From Przewalskia tangutica (lineage: Eukaryota > Streptophyta > Magnoliopsida > Solanales > Solanaceae), in assembly GCA_029844215.1 (NCBI GenBank), contig CM056723.1, positions 84,064,790 through 84,128,789 on the forward strand: a stretch of 64,000 bases of DNA, in the 5' to 3' direction. The notes beneath the pieces were generated by a model that ran no database searches, was not told the origin of the DNA, and saw only the letters and a program-made list of their open reading frames with translations. This document shows positions 43,024 through 53,877 of the stretch, piece by piece (the stretch's first letter is position 1; each line of letters opens with the position of its first letter). Position numbers and translations under genes: made by a program.

Positions 43024-46000
43024 CCCCTCTAAGGTTGAAGACTTCTTCATCCAAAATGCCTAAGTCTTGAGAGCCTTCCCCCTCCCCTTTTCGTGAGGCC
43101 CCCTTGGCCGAGAGTTTCCCCTTTAGTGGGGTAGGCCGAGGGGTAGCCACCCCCCCTCCTTTGTGGTGTGGCCGTGGGGTACCCCCCCCCTAGCCTAGTT
43201 TGTTTTCATATAATACCCCCCCTCTTGGTAGAAATACTCTCAAAAGTATTGTTATAATGCCCAAATTACCTTAGCCGTATACCTTGTTGTATTCTAAGGT
43301 TATACCTATACGAAAAGCCCAGAAATACTATTATACTTCCCGTCAGTCACAAAACCGAAACCCTAGGAAAATCTCCATAGTCCGTTGGAGTATTGTGTAG
43401 AAGTTGGTTAGAACTTCTAAGGGTGGTTTAGAGCGGGTTGGAGCGCTCGGAGTTGGAGCTAAACGATTGCCCAGGATCGACTTTATACTTGGATAATTAT
43501 GGGCTTATCGAGGTAAATATCTTGTCCCCCTATTGTAATTGGATGTTACATGTTGTAGGAAATTATAGTTGAAGTATACTATGTATATAACTGAACATAG
43601 CTTGTGGCAATGTCTTTGGACTTAAGCTCAAGAATCGAATCTTGTTTTTACATAGGAGTATCTGATAGACTTGTGTAGTAGTCTTGTGGAGTAGAATTGT
43701 ACAGTTCGGGTTAGATGTATAACCCCTGGTTGGCTTGGTAGCGGCCCAGTTAGAGGAGGAGATTTCTGTTGCGGGGAGAGTCTTTGCCAATTTTCGGTAG
43801 AATGTTCTGCGATAAGGTCTAAATGTTAATAAGCGCCTTGTGGCCTTATAGGTTGAAGTACTACGTGTGGCGCGTTCTACTTGGCTTAAGGAGTAGCCGA
43901 CAGTTGGGAGTACTTGGAGCGTTTTGCTATTAGTCGATACTCGTCGCGAGGTATGTGAACCTCTTCCTATCTCTTCTAGCATGGTATGTGTTAACTATGT
44001 AAATACGGTGAGCGTACATGTACTAAATGTATTTGATTGGTGTAAAACATAAAGTGTTATAACGGCTTTATGGGAAGTTGGTTATAACGGCTTTATGTTG
44101 GTAAGAAAATACATGTGGTTTTAAAAGGTAATCGATTTGAACTATAAGCGGCTTGTTATGTGTTAATAAAGAACTTGAAGTATTTCAAAAGAGTTTTGAA
44201 TCATTTTGAGAGGAAGTAATACTTGATTTGTTTTGAAAACTTAAGAGTTATACTAGCTTTATGGAAAGTTAGGTATAACGTCTTAAGAATGTTTCTTGAT
44301 TTTGGAAATCGAATGTGTATCGACAAACCACCGCAGCGTTAATAAAAGGAAATGTTTTGATTAAGTATTATTAAAACCAGAGAAACTTCCATCCGCATGA
44401 AGCTAAGATGAGACAAAATGATATTTCCTAGATCATGGTCTTTGTAGTAAGATTGTTGTAAACAAGAATATCCTACTCACATATAAGACTTATGTTTCTC
44501 GGATAGTTTAAAAGAGAATTATATTCTTAAATGAATAAGACTATGAACTACGAAACCTTTCTAAATAAGAAACATGAACATTTGAAATTAGGCAAACTTG
44601 GGCGTTTGGAAAATAATGTTGTTACTTGAGTCTTACAAAGAGAAGTGTTTTGATTTACTTCAAAAGATAATCACTATATTTTCATATACTACGGGTATTG
44701 TGTGACTTTTGTGAAAGTAACGTATCTTTTAAAGAGTTAATGTATGAAGTACTTTGGGGATAAAACCCGAACTTGTTAGCATATAGTAGAAAGTACCTTG
44801 TGTGTATAACTTGATTGTGTTGGTTTGTGATAGCCTGGTAATACTTTCTTGTTGATTTGATAAGTAAACATGCTAGGATGCTACGTGTGTTAGTATCTTG
44901 TGATGTTTGTGTAAAGGGTTTTCCTTTGTTGTGCTTATGTTGTTTAACGATAAGTCGTTATGATAGTATTATACATCACTCATCTCTTGAGATGATTCCG
45001 GGTTAAGCGCCTCCGACGCGGGTAGACTTCAGCGGTCGATGGACCTATGATTCGAGACTACCTCATGCGGGTCCAGGGCTATGCGGAGCTGCGGGAGTTC
45101 GAGGTTGAGACGCGGCCCTTGTGGTCATGCGGTCCTTGTGGCGTGCGGACGGCGAGTCCAGACGCCGCCGGGAGTAGCTACCCTCGACGCGGGGTTATAC
45201 CTCATGCGGGCGATCTGATTGGCCTATGCGAGTGCCGGAAAGTTCGGGGCTAGACGCGCACATTAGATCTGCGGGCAAGTGGTCGGCTTTGATCATGTGA
45301 TGCAGACAGATCTTATGATACGATTCATGACCTTGTTGATGCGTGGGTGTTAGTAGTCGGCTATGCCTTCGCATTTACCCAGACGTGTTATTATGGCACA
45401 GTGGGACTCGTGTTCATGTGTGTTCCTTGGTGCTTTTATATCATAAAGCGTCGGCGGTGAGGAAGGTATTCCACGGGCATGATTGATGTTGTGGGCGTGA
45501 GACCCATTGTTATATTTGAGTGATGACTTGAGGCGTGAGTCACGACTTGACATATCGCTTATTATTGTGAGCGTAGTTTGGTTATCATACATGTCTCCCG
45601 CTTTATAGACTATTATGATTTCATTTCTGATATTTTTAGTTTCACATACTTGCACTGTTATCGACCTCCTTCGGGGGGCTGCGTTCATGCCGCAGGTAAA
45701 GGTACACCAGTCGTTGATCCTCGCTCTTAGGGTCACAGTTCAGCGTTTGGGAAAGCTCCGTTTCTCCGGAGGCTTATCTTGGTATAGTCCCCGGTTGTTG
45801 TAGGTGCTTACATTCAGGGGTATGACGGGGCCCTGTCCCGTCGTTGTTGTCATTTCATTCATAGAGGTGCATGAAATGCGATGTAGGCGGGGTTGTAAAG
45901 GATTAAACTGTTCGCTTTAAAAGATTGTTTATATATGCCGAAGGGCAAGTTTTCACAAGATTATTGTTTATACTTCTTGTTATTTCATGTTGTTGTTTAT

Positions 46001-46088
46001 ATTCCGCTGATTACTCTGATGATTGTATCACTAGGGTGCCCGGGGTAAGGCACTAGTCACGGGCCCGGGTTCGGGTCGTGACAAAAGC

Positions 46089-47261
46089 CTTGAGTTAAAT
46101 TTGAAAAGTATGGATTACTTGACTTAAAGAGAATAAATGACTTGATTTGAAAGAAGAAGTAACTTGATTTAAAGGTATATGTTACTTGATTTTGAAATAA
46201 TAAGTACTTGGTTGTTAAAGGTATAAGTTACTTAAGTTTAAAAGTGTAAGTAACTTTATTTTGATAGTAAAAGTATTTTTGGGGTTCAACTCCCTGATAT
46301 AGCATGAAATGATTATTTTTATAAGGAATAGGTGTACATAGTACTTTGGGTTCATTTCCCTAATGTAACATGACATGATAATGTCTTGGTTGTATTAAAA
46401 GGAAAGATGTGGTAGTGCTTTAGTTTTATGGGAAGTCAAGAGATGGTTTAAAATATTATATGGAAATCATGTGAGAGTGTCCATGATTAAGTCCTTAATA
46501 TAGTACATGGTATGTGGCACTTTGATTTTCAATAAAATGTTTTAAAGTAATACGTGATGTCTAGTGCCTTGATTTGTCAAACCATGTCTTAGAAAGATAC
46601 TTGATATGATAAGTGTCTTGATTTTCTAAATGATTATTTCAAAATGATACATGTATTGGATCCTACTTCCTAGTGATACATGTAGTACTTGGACTTTTCT
46701 AAAATGGAAATTTAGTTTATAAAGTGAATGTACGGCGGACGTACATTGTTGTAATGGTGTTAATCCTTAGTGATGCAAGGTGTGATATTGCCTTGGTATT
46801 TATAAAGTGGAAGACATGATAGTGTCTTGGTTTATCTAAAATGAAAGTTCATTTGAAAGATAATGTTGTTGAGAGTCAAAAGGTGATTTAAATTGCACGA
46901 GGTTGCCATGATAGTTATATGTATAATTATTGGGACGGGTTGCACGATCCGCAACACGTGTATACATATATTGGGACGGGTTGCATGATCCGCAACACTT
47001 GTATACATATATTGGGACGGGTTGCATGATCCGCAACACTTTTATATATTTATTGGGACGGGTTGCACGATCCGCAACACTATCATATCTGGGAACAGGT
47101 TGCACGATCCACAACACTGATATATATATGCATTTGATGAGTATATGGGCCGGCGTCCCATGATGTTGAACATAACTCTCGGTTAAAATAAAAGAAAGGT
47201 ACGTACATAGCTATATTGGATTCTAATCCTACATGATACATGATATGTAGTTCATTGGTTT
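46089..47261 (+). repeat. Divergent LTR-like host sequence, right part
   Basis: This continues 41823-42313 across the solo LTR, with the same 'gacttgattt..aaag' short repeats at 46110-46260, then AT-rich sequence with 'gtagtacttt..ttcatttccctaat' phrases like the mid-LTR of the long-LTR family. It contains the 41-bp minisatellite at 46931-47125. It ends abruptly at the M1 LTR (47262). No gene is recognisable. Confidence 0.6.
46931..47125 (+). repeat. Five ~41-bp tandem units with a GTTGC/GCAAC stem
   Basis: Units start at 46931, 46972, 47013, 47054 and 47090 (41, 41, 41, 36). Each reads 'tgggacgggttgcacgatcc' then 'gcaacac' and an AT tail. GTTGC and GCAAC are complementary arms. The core resembles the Tekay LTR minisatellite ('ggatcgggttgcacgccgca'). 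Confidence 0.88.
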
Positions 47262-49749
47262 TGTCACGACCCGTTCCGGGGCCCGTGACTGGTGCCTTAC
47301 CCGGGCACCCAAGTAGTCATACATCAGAGTAATCAGCGGAATATAAAAACAAGACATGAAACAGTTGTAAAAAGAGACACAGTTTTATGTGAGAAAAAGT
47401 CGCCTTTCGGCATATATACATAAACATAGTTTTTGGCAGTTACATCCCAACTGTACAACAGGACTACAGACCTCTAAGAAAGTAAACAACTATGGCGGGA
47501 CAGGGCCCCGCCATACCCTGACTGCACAAAATTAACTACAACAGGGAGATCATACCAAAAAGTAGAGCCTCCGGAGAACATGGAGCTCCCGACACCAACG
47601 TAGAGATCCTAAGGATGTGGATCTAGCACCTGCTTGCCCTTACCTGCGGCATGAACGGCCCGAAGGAGGTCGATAACAGTACTAAGTATGCGAAATCAGA
47701 AAGTACTTAATGAAAACATTTCATTTTAAAAATCAGTTTACATATATGTATGAAACAACTAAGGTAACCGCACATAGTGCCACATCATAAACAAGAGCAA
47801 CAATAGGTAAATCAGAATAGTCTTTCCTAGGCCGCGAATGATCAAGCAGGCCAATTGGCCATAGTATCATTAAGCAAGCCTAATCTCGGACTCCGTAGTC
47901 GCATAGGCCACTCACGTAGCTCGCGTAGGCATAACCCGCATCGAGGGTAGCTACTCCTCGGCATCGCCCCGGACTCGTAGTCCGCATGGCCACATAGACC
48001 GCATGAGGTATAACCCCGCACACTAACACGGAACTCGCGACTCCGCATAGGTCACATGCACTGCATGAGGTGTCCTCGCATCATAGTCACCTGCATCGCA
48101 CGAGGTATACCCGCGACGGAGGCGCTTAACCCGGTGATTTGTCAAGAGGTGAGTGATATAATACTAACATAACAGCTTATCGTTAAACACATAAGCACAA
48201 CAAGAATACCCTTTTATACAAACGTTACAAGATACTAACACATAACATCATATCATGTCTACTTATCAAACCATTTTATTATTCTTTCCATAAATCAATG
48301 TAAGTCTATTATAAACACATAAGTAAACTGTTCCTTTTATCATTCTTAAGTTGTTATACCTAACTTCTCATAAAGCTAGTATAACTCTTAAGCTTTCTGT
48401 TTAAAACCAATTAGTTCTCTTCATTAAAAAAAGATTCAGTATTCTTTTGAAATGCTTTCAGATCCTTATTATTCAGGCTTAAGTCGCGAGACATTGCCGT
48501 AAGTATTATTCAGGCTTAAGTCGCGAGACATTGCCGTAAGTATTATTCAGGCTTAAGTCAAAGACATTGCCGTAGTTATTATTTCAGTAACACTCCGTAC
48601 GTCTACCGTACTATATATATATTTAAAATATCATGCTCTGGCGGTATAGGAAGAATCACATACCTTCTCGTGAAAACCTCTTGCCAAGTCGAATATGTCG
48701 CGCAGAGAATCACTATAATACCAACACGCCTATCAACGTCTAGACTGCACTGTATAAAGCTTTAAGCAGAGGGTTCTCTATTCTATGGGAATTTGGGCAG
48801 CACTTCCCTAACCGGTAAGCTATACGATCATCAGTAACAAATTCTATGTAGTACAGTTCAATTATTCTTCTTTTAAACCCTTCTACTGTGATAACAGTTC
48901 AATTCTATTCTGTAATATCCTTCTATGTATTTAATACTTAATTCTATACTTCTACAGTATGTATTCTCTAATACAAAAGAGGGTTAGGATTATTTACCTC
49001 GGTAAGCCCAATAATATCCTAGATATAAGTCGATCCGGAGCAAGGCTTAGCTCCTAAGTTGTACGCTCCGATAGCTCCAAGGAAACCTTAGAAGTTCTTC
49101 ACAACTTCTACAAAGTACTAAGGGATTTGGGCTAGGGTATTTTGGGCATTATAACAATACTAGAAGACAACTTTTCTACCAAGGGAGGGGGGGTAGATTT
49201 CGGCTAGGCTAGGGGGAGGGGTTGCCTCGTCCAAGCTCACTCAAAGGGGGGTGCTTTGGACGAAAAAGGCTCAAGGGAGAGGAGAGGATTTCAAGACTTG
49301 GAAAGCTTGTTTGTGGATGAAGAACTCTTCATCACAAGAGGGGTATTTATAGATCAAGGGATGGCCAACCAATGGCCAAGATTATGCCAAGTGCAAGGCA
49401 AGTGTAAGGTCAAGATTAGGGCAAGTGTACCTAGCCAACTTGCACACAAAATATCCTACCAACTACTTGACAAAATAAGCCACTCCCATTCGCCATATAG
49501 GCGCCTCACGCCCACCATTGGAGGGTGACAAGTGTCGCCTCCCGCTGCCCAAAGTGTTTCGTCTCTCGGAAAAATCCGCAAAAATTAGAAATGGCATAGC
49601 TGAATTTATCCTACGCGAGTTGTGTAAAACGTTTCGTCGAAAACGATTCTTTTAATGAGTTGTGCCCAAAAACGCGTCCATTGCCTACTTTAAGGCTAAA
49701 CTTCGTGACGCACGCCTCACGTACATACTCTAGAAATACGGGTATAACA
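47262..49749 (-). repeat. 3' LTR of element M1 (internally shortened)
   Basis: On the - strand it runs from TGTTATACCC (ending at 49749) to GGTCGTGACA (47262). It is 2,488 bp, about 1.1 kb shorter than its relatives. It has TATA box (TATTTATA on +) at 49344-49351, an imperfect palindrome at 49523-49538, and repeated 'attattcaggcttaagtc' units near 48466-48560. Flanking sequence changes sharply at 47262. Confidence 0.85.
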
Positions 49750-49780
49750 TTCTCCTCCTTAGAAACATTCGTCGAATGTT
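49750..49780 (-). promoter_or_regulatory. Polypurine tract and stem-loop, element M1
   Basis: Read on -, the stem AACATTCG/CGAATGTT (49764-49780, one-base loop) precedes purine run AAGGAGGAGAA (49750-49760) and then the LTR. Confidence 0.75.
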
Positions 49781-51180
49781 CCTTCCCAAGACGCTTAACG
49801 ATAAGATTCTCATAACTTAAGCGATTGCAAATGCCACACACGGCCACGAGAACAACACTTAGGCATAAACGATAATGAAGATTTACAAGTAGGAAAGTGA
49901 ATTACCCGAGGTGTGGGGAAAAGGTGAGGTACTTCGCCTCATGTCCTCCTCGCCTTCCCACGCCATCTCCTCCCCGAGCTCGTTCGCCACAAGACTTTGT
50001 GGAAGCCACGCCCTTGGTCCGCAGACGCCTAACTCCGACGATCGACTATCGCTATGGGAATCTCTCATACGATAACCCCTCGGTCACCTGGACATCGTCA
50101 ATCGGGTGTACCCTAGATGGATCCCCGATACACCTCATCAGCATAGAAACATGAAACACCGGATGCACTGCCTCCAGATCGGACGGCAGATCCAACTCAT
50201 AGGCAACCTTGCCTACCTCGGACAACTAAACGGCCCGATGTACCTTGGTGAGTTTCCTTCCTTCCGAATCTCATCACACCTTCATGGGTGACACCTTTAG
50301 GAAAACCCAATCATGAACCTCGAACTCCGGATCACGATGGCGATGATCTGCGTATGACTTACATCGACTGAGTATCCAAGAACCTCCTGGATAAGCTTCA
50401 CCTTATCCACTGCCTGCTGCACCAAATCTGGTCCCACTAACTGCACCTCGCCCACATCGAACCAGCCTATAGGCGATCTGCACTTCCTCCTATACAAGGC
50501 CTCATAAGGCGCCATCTGAATACTGGAGTGGTAGCTATTATTGTATGCAAACTCAACTAGAGGCAAATGATCCTCCGGCTACCCTCGAAGTCAATAACAG
50601 GCTCGCAGATATCCTCGCAGTGCGGATAGTGCGCTCTGCTGTCCGTCTGCGTGGATGGAATGCAGCTCGTGCTCACTGCGCCCCTAAACCCTCGGAAAGA
50701 CCTCCGAAGTTAGCGTAAACCGGGCTCCTGCATGCGATATGATCGAAATAGGGACTCCATGCAATCGACGATCTCTGATGTAAAGTCCGCATAATCCTCG
50801 GTGAAAAAGTCGTCCCGACGGGAAGAAAGTGGGCTGATTTCGCCACTGTCAACGATAACCCATATAGAATCATGTCTCCTCCGAGTGCGAGGTAATCCCG
50901 TGATAAAGTCCATGTTGATTACCTCCCACTTCCGGTCGGGATCTCTATCGTCGCAACAAACCACGGGCCTCGGTGCTCTACCTTCACTCGCGACAACACG
51001 GCACCGAGCTACGAACTCGCAACATCCTCTTCAAGCCATCCCACCAATACACGGATCTAAGGTCGTGGTACATCTTGGTCGACCACGGATGGATAGAGTA
51101 ACGTCGCGCTGTGTGCTTCCCCAAGAACCCGCCGCCAAGTCACGAAACATCGGAACACACAACGCCCTCAAACCTTAGCA
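49781..51180 (-). pseudogene. M1 integrase and chromodomain, heavily frameshifted
   Basis: Read on -, from right to left: the zinc-finger region near 51000-51120 (TRRYSIHPWSTKMYHDL, YWWDGL), the core entry near 50870-50960 (WEVINMDFITGLPRTRR, DSIWVIVD), then VEFAYNNSYHSSIQMAPYEA and RRKCRSPIGWFDVGEVQLVG at 50297-50566. A C-terminal part follows near 50280-50350 (KSYADHRHRDPEFEV, VFLKVSPMK) and near 50090-50200 (EAVHPVFHVSML). A chromodomain remnant (VRRLRTKGVAS, then WEGEEDMRR) lies at about 49910-50045. Many frameshifts break it. This is the only long-LTR element here that keeps a recognisable pol, so it stands for the autonomous type. Confidence 0.85.
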
Positions 51181-51427
51181 CCCGTGGTGCTACCTCAAAG
51201 GACCGCGCCCTCACGAAGAGTTGTATCACGATAACGTGTCAAAATGGATCCTCGAGCTGTTGCCTCTTCACCTCTCGCCGACGATGGAAGACTCGGCAAC
51301 CTCACGAACTCGAACCCATCGCTATCGTAATCAATCAAGCGGACACCAAGGCTCGCTAATCGATGCAAATCACGAACCATGTCCCTCCTCTCTACCGCAC
51401 ATCCGATAGGCTCCCATCGACCTACGA

Positions 51428-52600
51428 CTAAGAGCATCCGCCACGACATTGGCCTTCCGGGTGGTATATGAAATAAACATCGTAATACTTAAGCAACTCT
51501 AACCACCGTCTCGTGTAAGTTCGGCTCCTCTGGTGAAGATATACTGAGGCTCTTGTGGTGCGTATAAATATCCACATGAACCCCATACAAATAGTTCCTC
51601 GGATCTTCAAAGCGTGAATCACCGCCGCCAACTCAAGTCATGGGTGGGGTAGTTCCTCGTGTTTCTTCATGTCGGGATGCATACGCTATAACCTTGCCAT
51701 GCTGCATCAACACACATCCCAACCCGATGCCCGACGATCACAATACCGCGACATAACCATCCGGACCTCCGGAAGAGTAAGAACGGGGCGGTCGTCGATC
51801 TCCTTCAAAGAATCGAAACCCCGCCACAAGCATCGCCCATCAAACTTAATCGCTTTCGAGTCAGCCTAGTCAATGGTGCAGATAGAAGCAAACTTCTCCA
51901 CGAACCGCCGATAATAACTCGCAAGGCCCGAAAGCTGCGAACCTCGCCGGAGTAGTAGGTCAGGCCAAGTCTCGATCGCCTCGATCTTGGCGTATCCACT
52001 CGAATGCCATCACCACAATGTGCCCGAAAAGCCACCGTTAACCAAAACTCACATTTGGAAAACTTGGCGTATAGCTGGTCTCGAGAACTGCACAAGACGA
52101 TCCTCAAATGCTCTGCGTGCTCGCCTGGCGAGAATACACCAAGATATCATCAATGAACACTATCACAAGCGTGTCAAAAAATGGTTTGAACACTCGGTTC
52201 ATCAAATCCATGAATATCGCCGGAGCATTGGTCAACCCAAAAGACATGACCCTGAACTCATAATGCCCGTACCGGGTCCGTAATGCAGTCCTAGGGATGT
52301 CCGACTCTCTGACTCGCACCTGATGATAGCCCGACCGTAGATCAATCTTGGAGAAACATCTCGCACTTCGCAACGGTCGAACAAATCATCAATCCCGGGA
52401 AGGGTATTCGTTCTTAATGGTCACCTTGTTCACCGTCAATCAACACACATGCGCAGCGTCCCGTCCTTCTTCTTCACGAACAATACCGGCGCTCCCCAGG
52501 GAGAAACACTAGGTCTGATGAAGCCCTTCTCCAGCAAGTCTCTAAGCTGATCCTTCAACTCTCTCAACTCGGCAGGTGCCATTCTATATGGCGGAATAGA
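51428..52600 (-). pseudogene. M1 reverse transcriptase and RNase H
   Basis: Read on - from 52600 leftward: PPYRMAPAELRELKDQLRDL, KGFIRPSVSPWGAPVLFVKK, KDGTLRMCVD, then (other frame) CFSKIDLRSGYHQVRV, RYGHYEFRVMSFGLTNAPA and FIDDILVYSR near 52120-52160. The connection (LYAKFSKCEFWL) and RNase H pieces follow at 51428-51870, the latter with RRWLELLKYYDV and a decayed HP-GQ site. RT catalytic residues are visible, but at least five frame changes are needed to read through. Confidence 0.88.
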
Positions 52601-52829
52601 AATAGGCCGAGTGTCTGGCAACACATCTATACAAAACTCAATCTCCCTCTCAGGAGGGATACCCGGGAGGTCGTCTGGAAACACGTCTGGGAACTCTCGA
52701 CTCTGAACTCGAAAATATGGTACCGACCTCGATTATCAAACACCAACGAGATGGTAGATATACCCTTTCGCACCATCTTCCTAGCCTCGAGGTAGGAAAT
52801 AAACCTACCCACCGGCGTCTGCTGCTCCC

Positions 52830-53220
52830 ACTCAACAACGGCTCCTGAACTGGAACCGCACTACTCTCTCCCTGCAGTCTACATTGGCGTAGCAAGAAGC
52901 TAGCCAATCCATACCCATGATCACGTCGAAATCAATCATATCCAACTCTATCAAGTCGGCTAGGGTCTGACTACTGTAAATGGTCACAGGACAAGCTCTA
53001 TATACCCGCCGAGCTACCACGAATCACCATCGCGTAGCTACCTCGAAAGGGTCTATAGACTCGTGCTCTATCCCTATCCTACTAGCAACAAGGGAGATAT
53101 ATAGGGCAGTAGAACCGGATCTATCAAAGCATACACATCAAACCCAGAAACTGATAAGGTACCTGTGACGACATCAGGTGAGGCCTCCTGATCCTGCCGG
53201 CTGGACAAGGCATAAATGCG
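52830..53220 (-). pseudogene. M1 protease remnant (retropepsin-like)
   Basis: Read on -, GTLSVSGFDVYALIDP then LPYIS matches the gypsy aspartic protease; the active-site Gly-Ser region after Asp-Pro is altered by a frameshift. MIDFDVIMGMDWLASCYA and VDCRERVVRFQF follow downstream and match the protease C-terminal part that leads to RT. A stop and a frame change lie between the two parts. Confidence 0.8.
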
Positions 53221-53877
53221 GTTCTGAGGACCGCTAGAATCGGACCGCGCACGACCTCTGCGCGACCTGGCGGCCCATGAGTACCTTGCCTCGGGGCGAG
53301 TAATCTGTCGGGGATGAAGAACAAGAATCGACCACGTAGGTGAGCCTACCACCGCGCTGCGCCCGATCGCAAGCCCTCACAATATGACCGTCGGCGCATC
53401 AGAATAAACCCTTGGAGGAGCACCACAATTCCCGAAATGGGATCTACGCGTCGGCCACCGGCGAGGTGGTCCGACCGCCGCACTCTGCCACCCCAAAGTC
53501 TCAAGTCCGGGCCGACCGCCCGAATACTCTGTTGCCGAGGATGGTGCGAGTGCTCTGCCGGTGGTGCGAATCTAGACCACAGGCCGTCCACCTCGATAAC
53601 TACCAAAGGACCTGCCGCCCCGGTCTCTTCTTCGCTGTCACAACCCCGTCGGCCTCGACGCTCGCCGCATCTAGTGCATGAGCTGCGCACGAGTAATGTC
53701 CATACTGGTGAAGAAACACCGCACAAGACTTCGGCCATATAATCATCTAGCGGTGACGTAGCGGTGCACCATCCTCCATATCTGCTGCAATCTGGGACAT
53801 ATCGAGCCAAAGAATCGAACTCAACATTGTACTCCCTAATCGCACGTCCCTCTCGTCAAGATAAAAATCTGTCGGCC
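53221..53877 (-). pseudogene. M1 gag, C-terminal half
   Basis: On -, it starts abruptly at 53877 with a TDRF/ADRF-like stretch followed by RAIREYNVEF, the point where the complete M2 gag reads MRRHADRYLML...VREYNVEF. It continues through LARYVPDC and DDYMAEVLCG to a decayed zinc knuckle near 53380-53440. The missing N-terminal half, ending HFLPP-MRR, is at 63300-63865, on the far side of M2. Frameshifts are present. Confidence 0.78.

Larger units (their letters stand above)
42319..46083 (+). mobile_element. Solo long LTR (3,765 bp) with intact target duplication
   Basis: It runs from TGTTATACCCCG to GGTCGTGACA with 5-bp duplications AAAGC on both sides and no interior, the product expected from recombination between the two LTRs of one element. 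It is the longest LTR here. It keeps two U3 palindromes (GGGTGACACGTGTCACCC at 42641-42658, a perfect 18-mer with a CACGTG centre, and GGGTGACATGTGTCACCC at 42816-42833), TATA box TATAAATA at 43016-43023, and the full 3' block. It serves as the best reference for the family's true ends. Confidence 0.93.

Noticed and set aside
49256..49528. 90-codon + strand frame in the M1 LTR (and similar frames at 10918 and 14957)
   Set aside because: It overlaps the LTR U3/R with palindrome and TATA box and is not conserved as protein between LTR copies.
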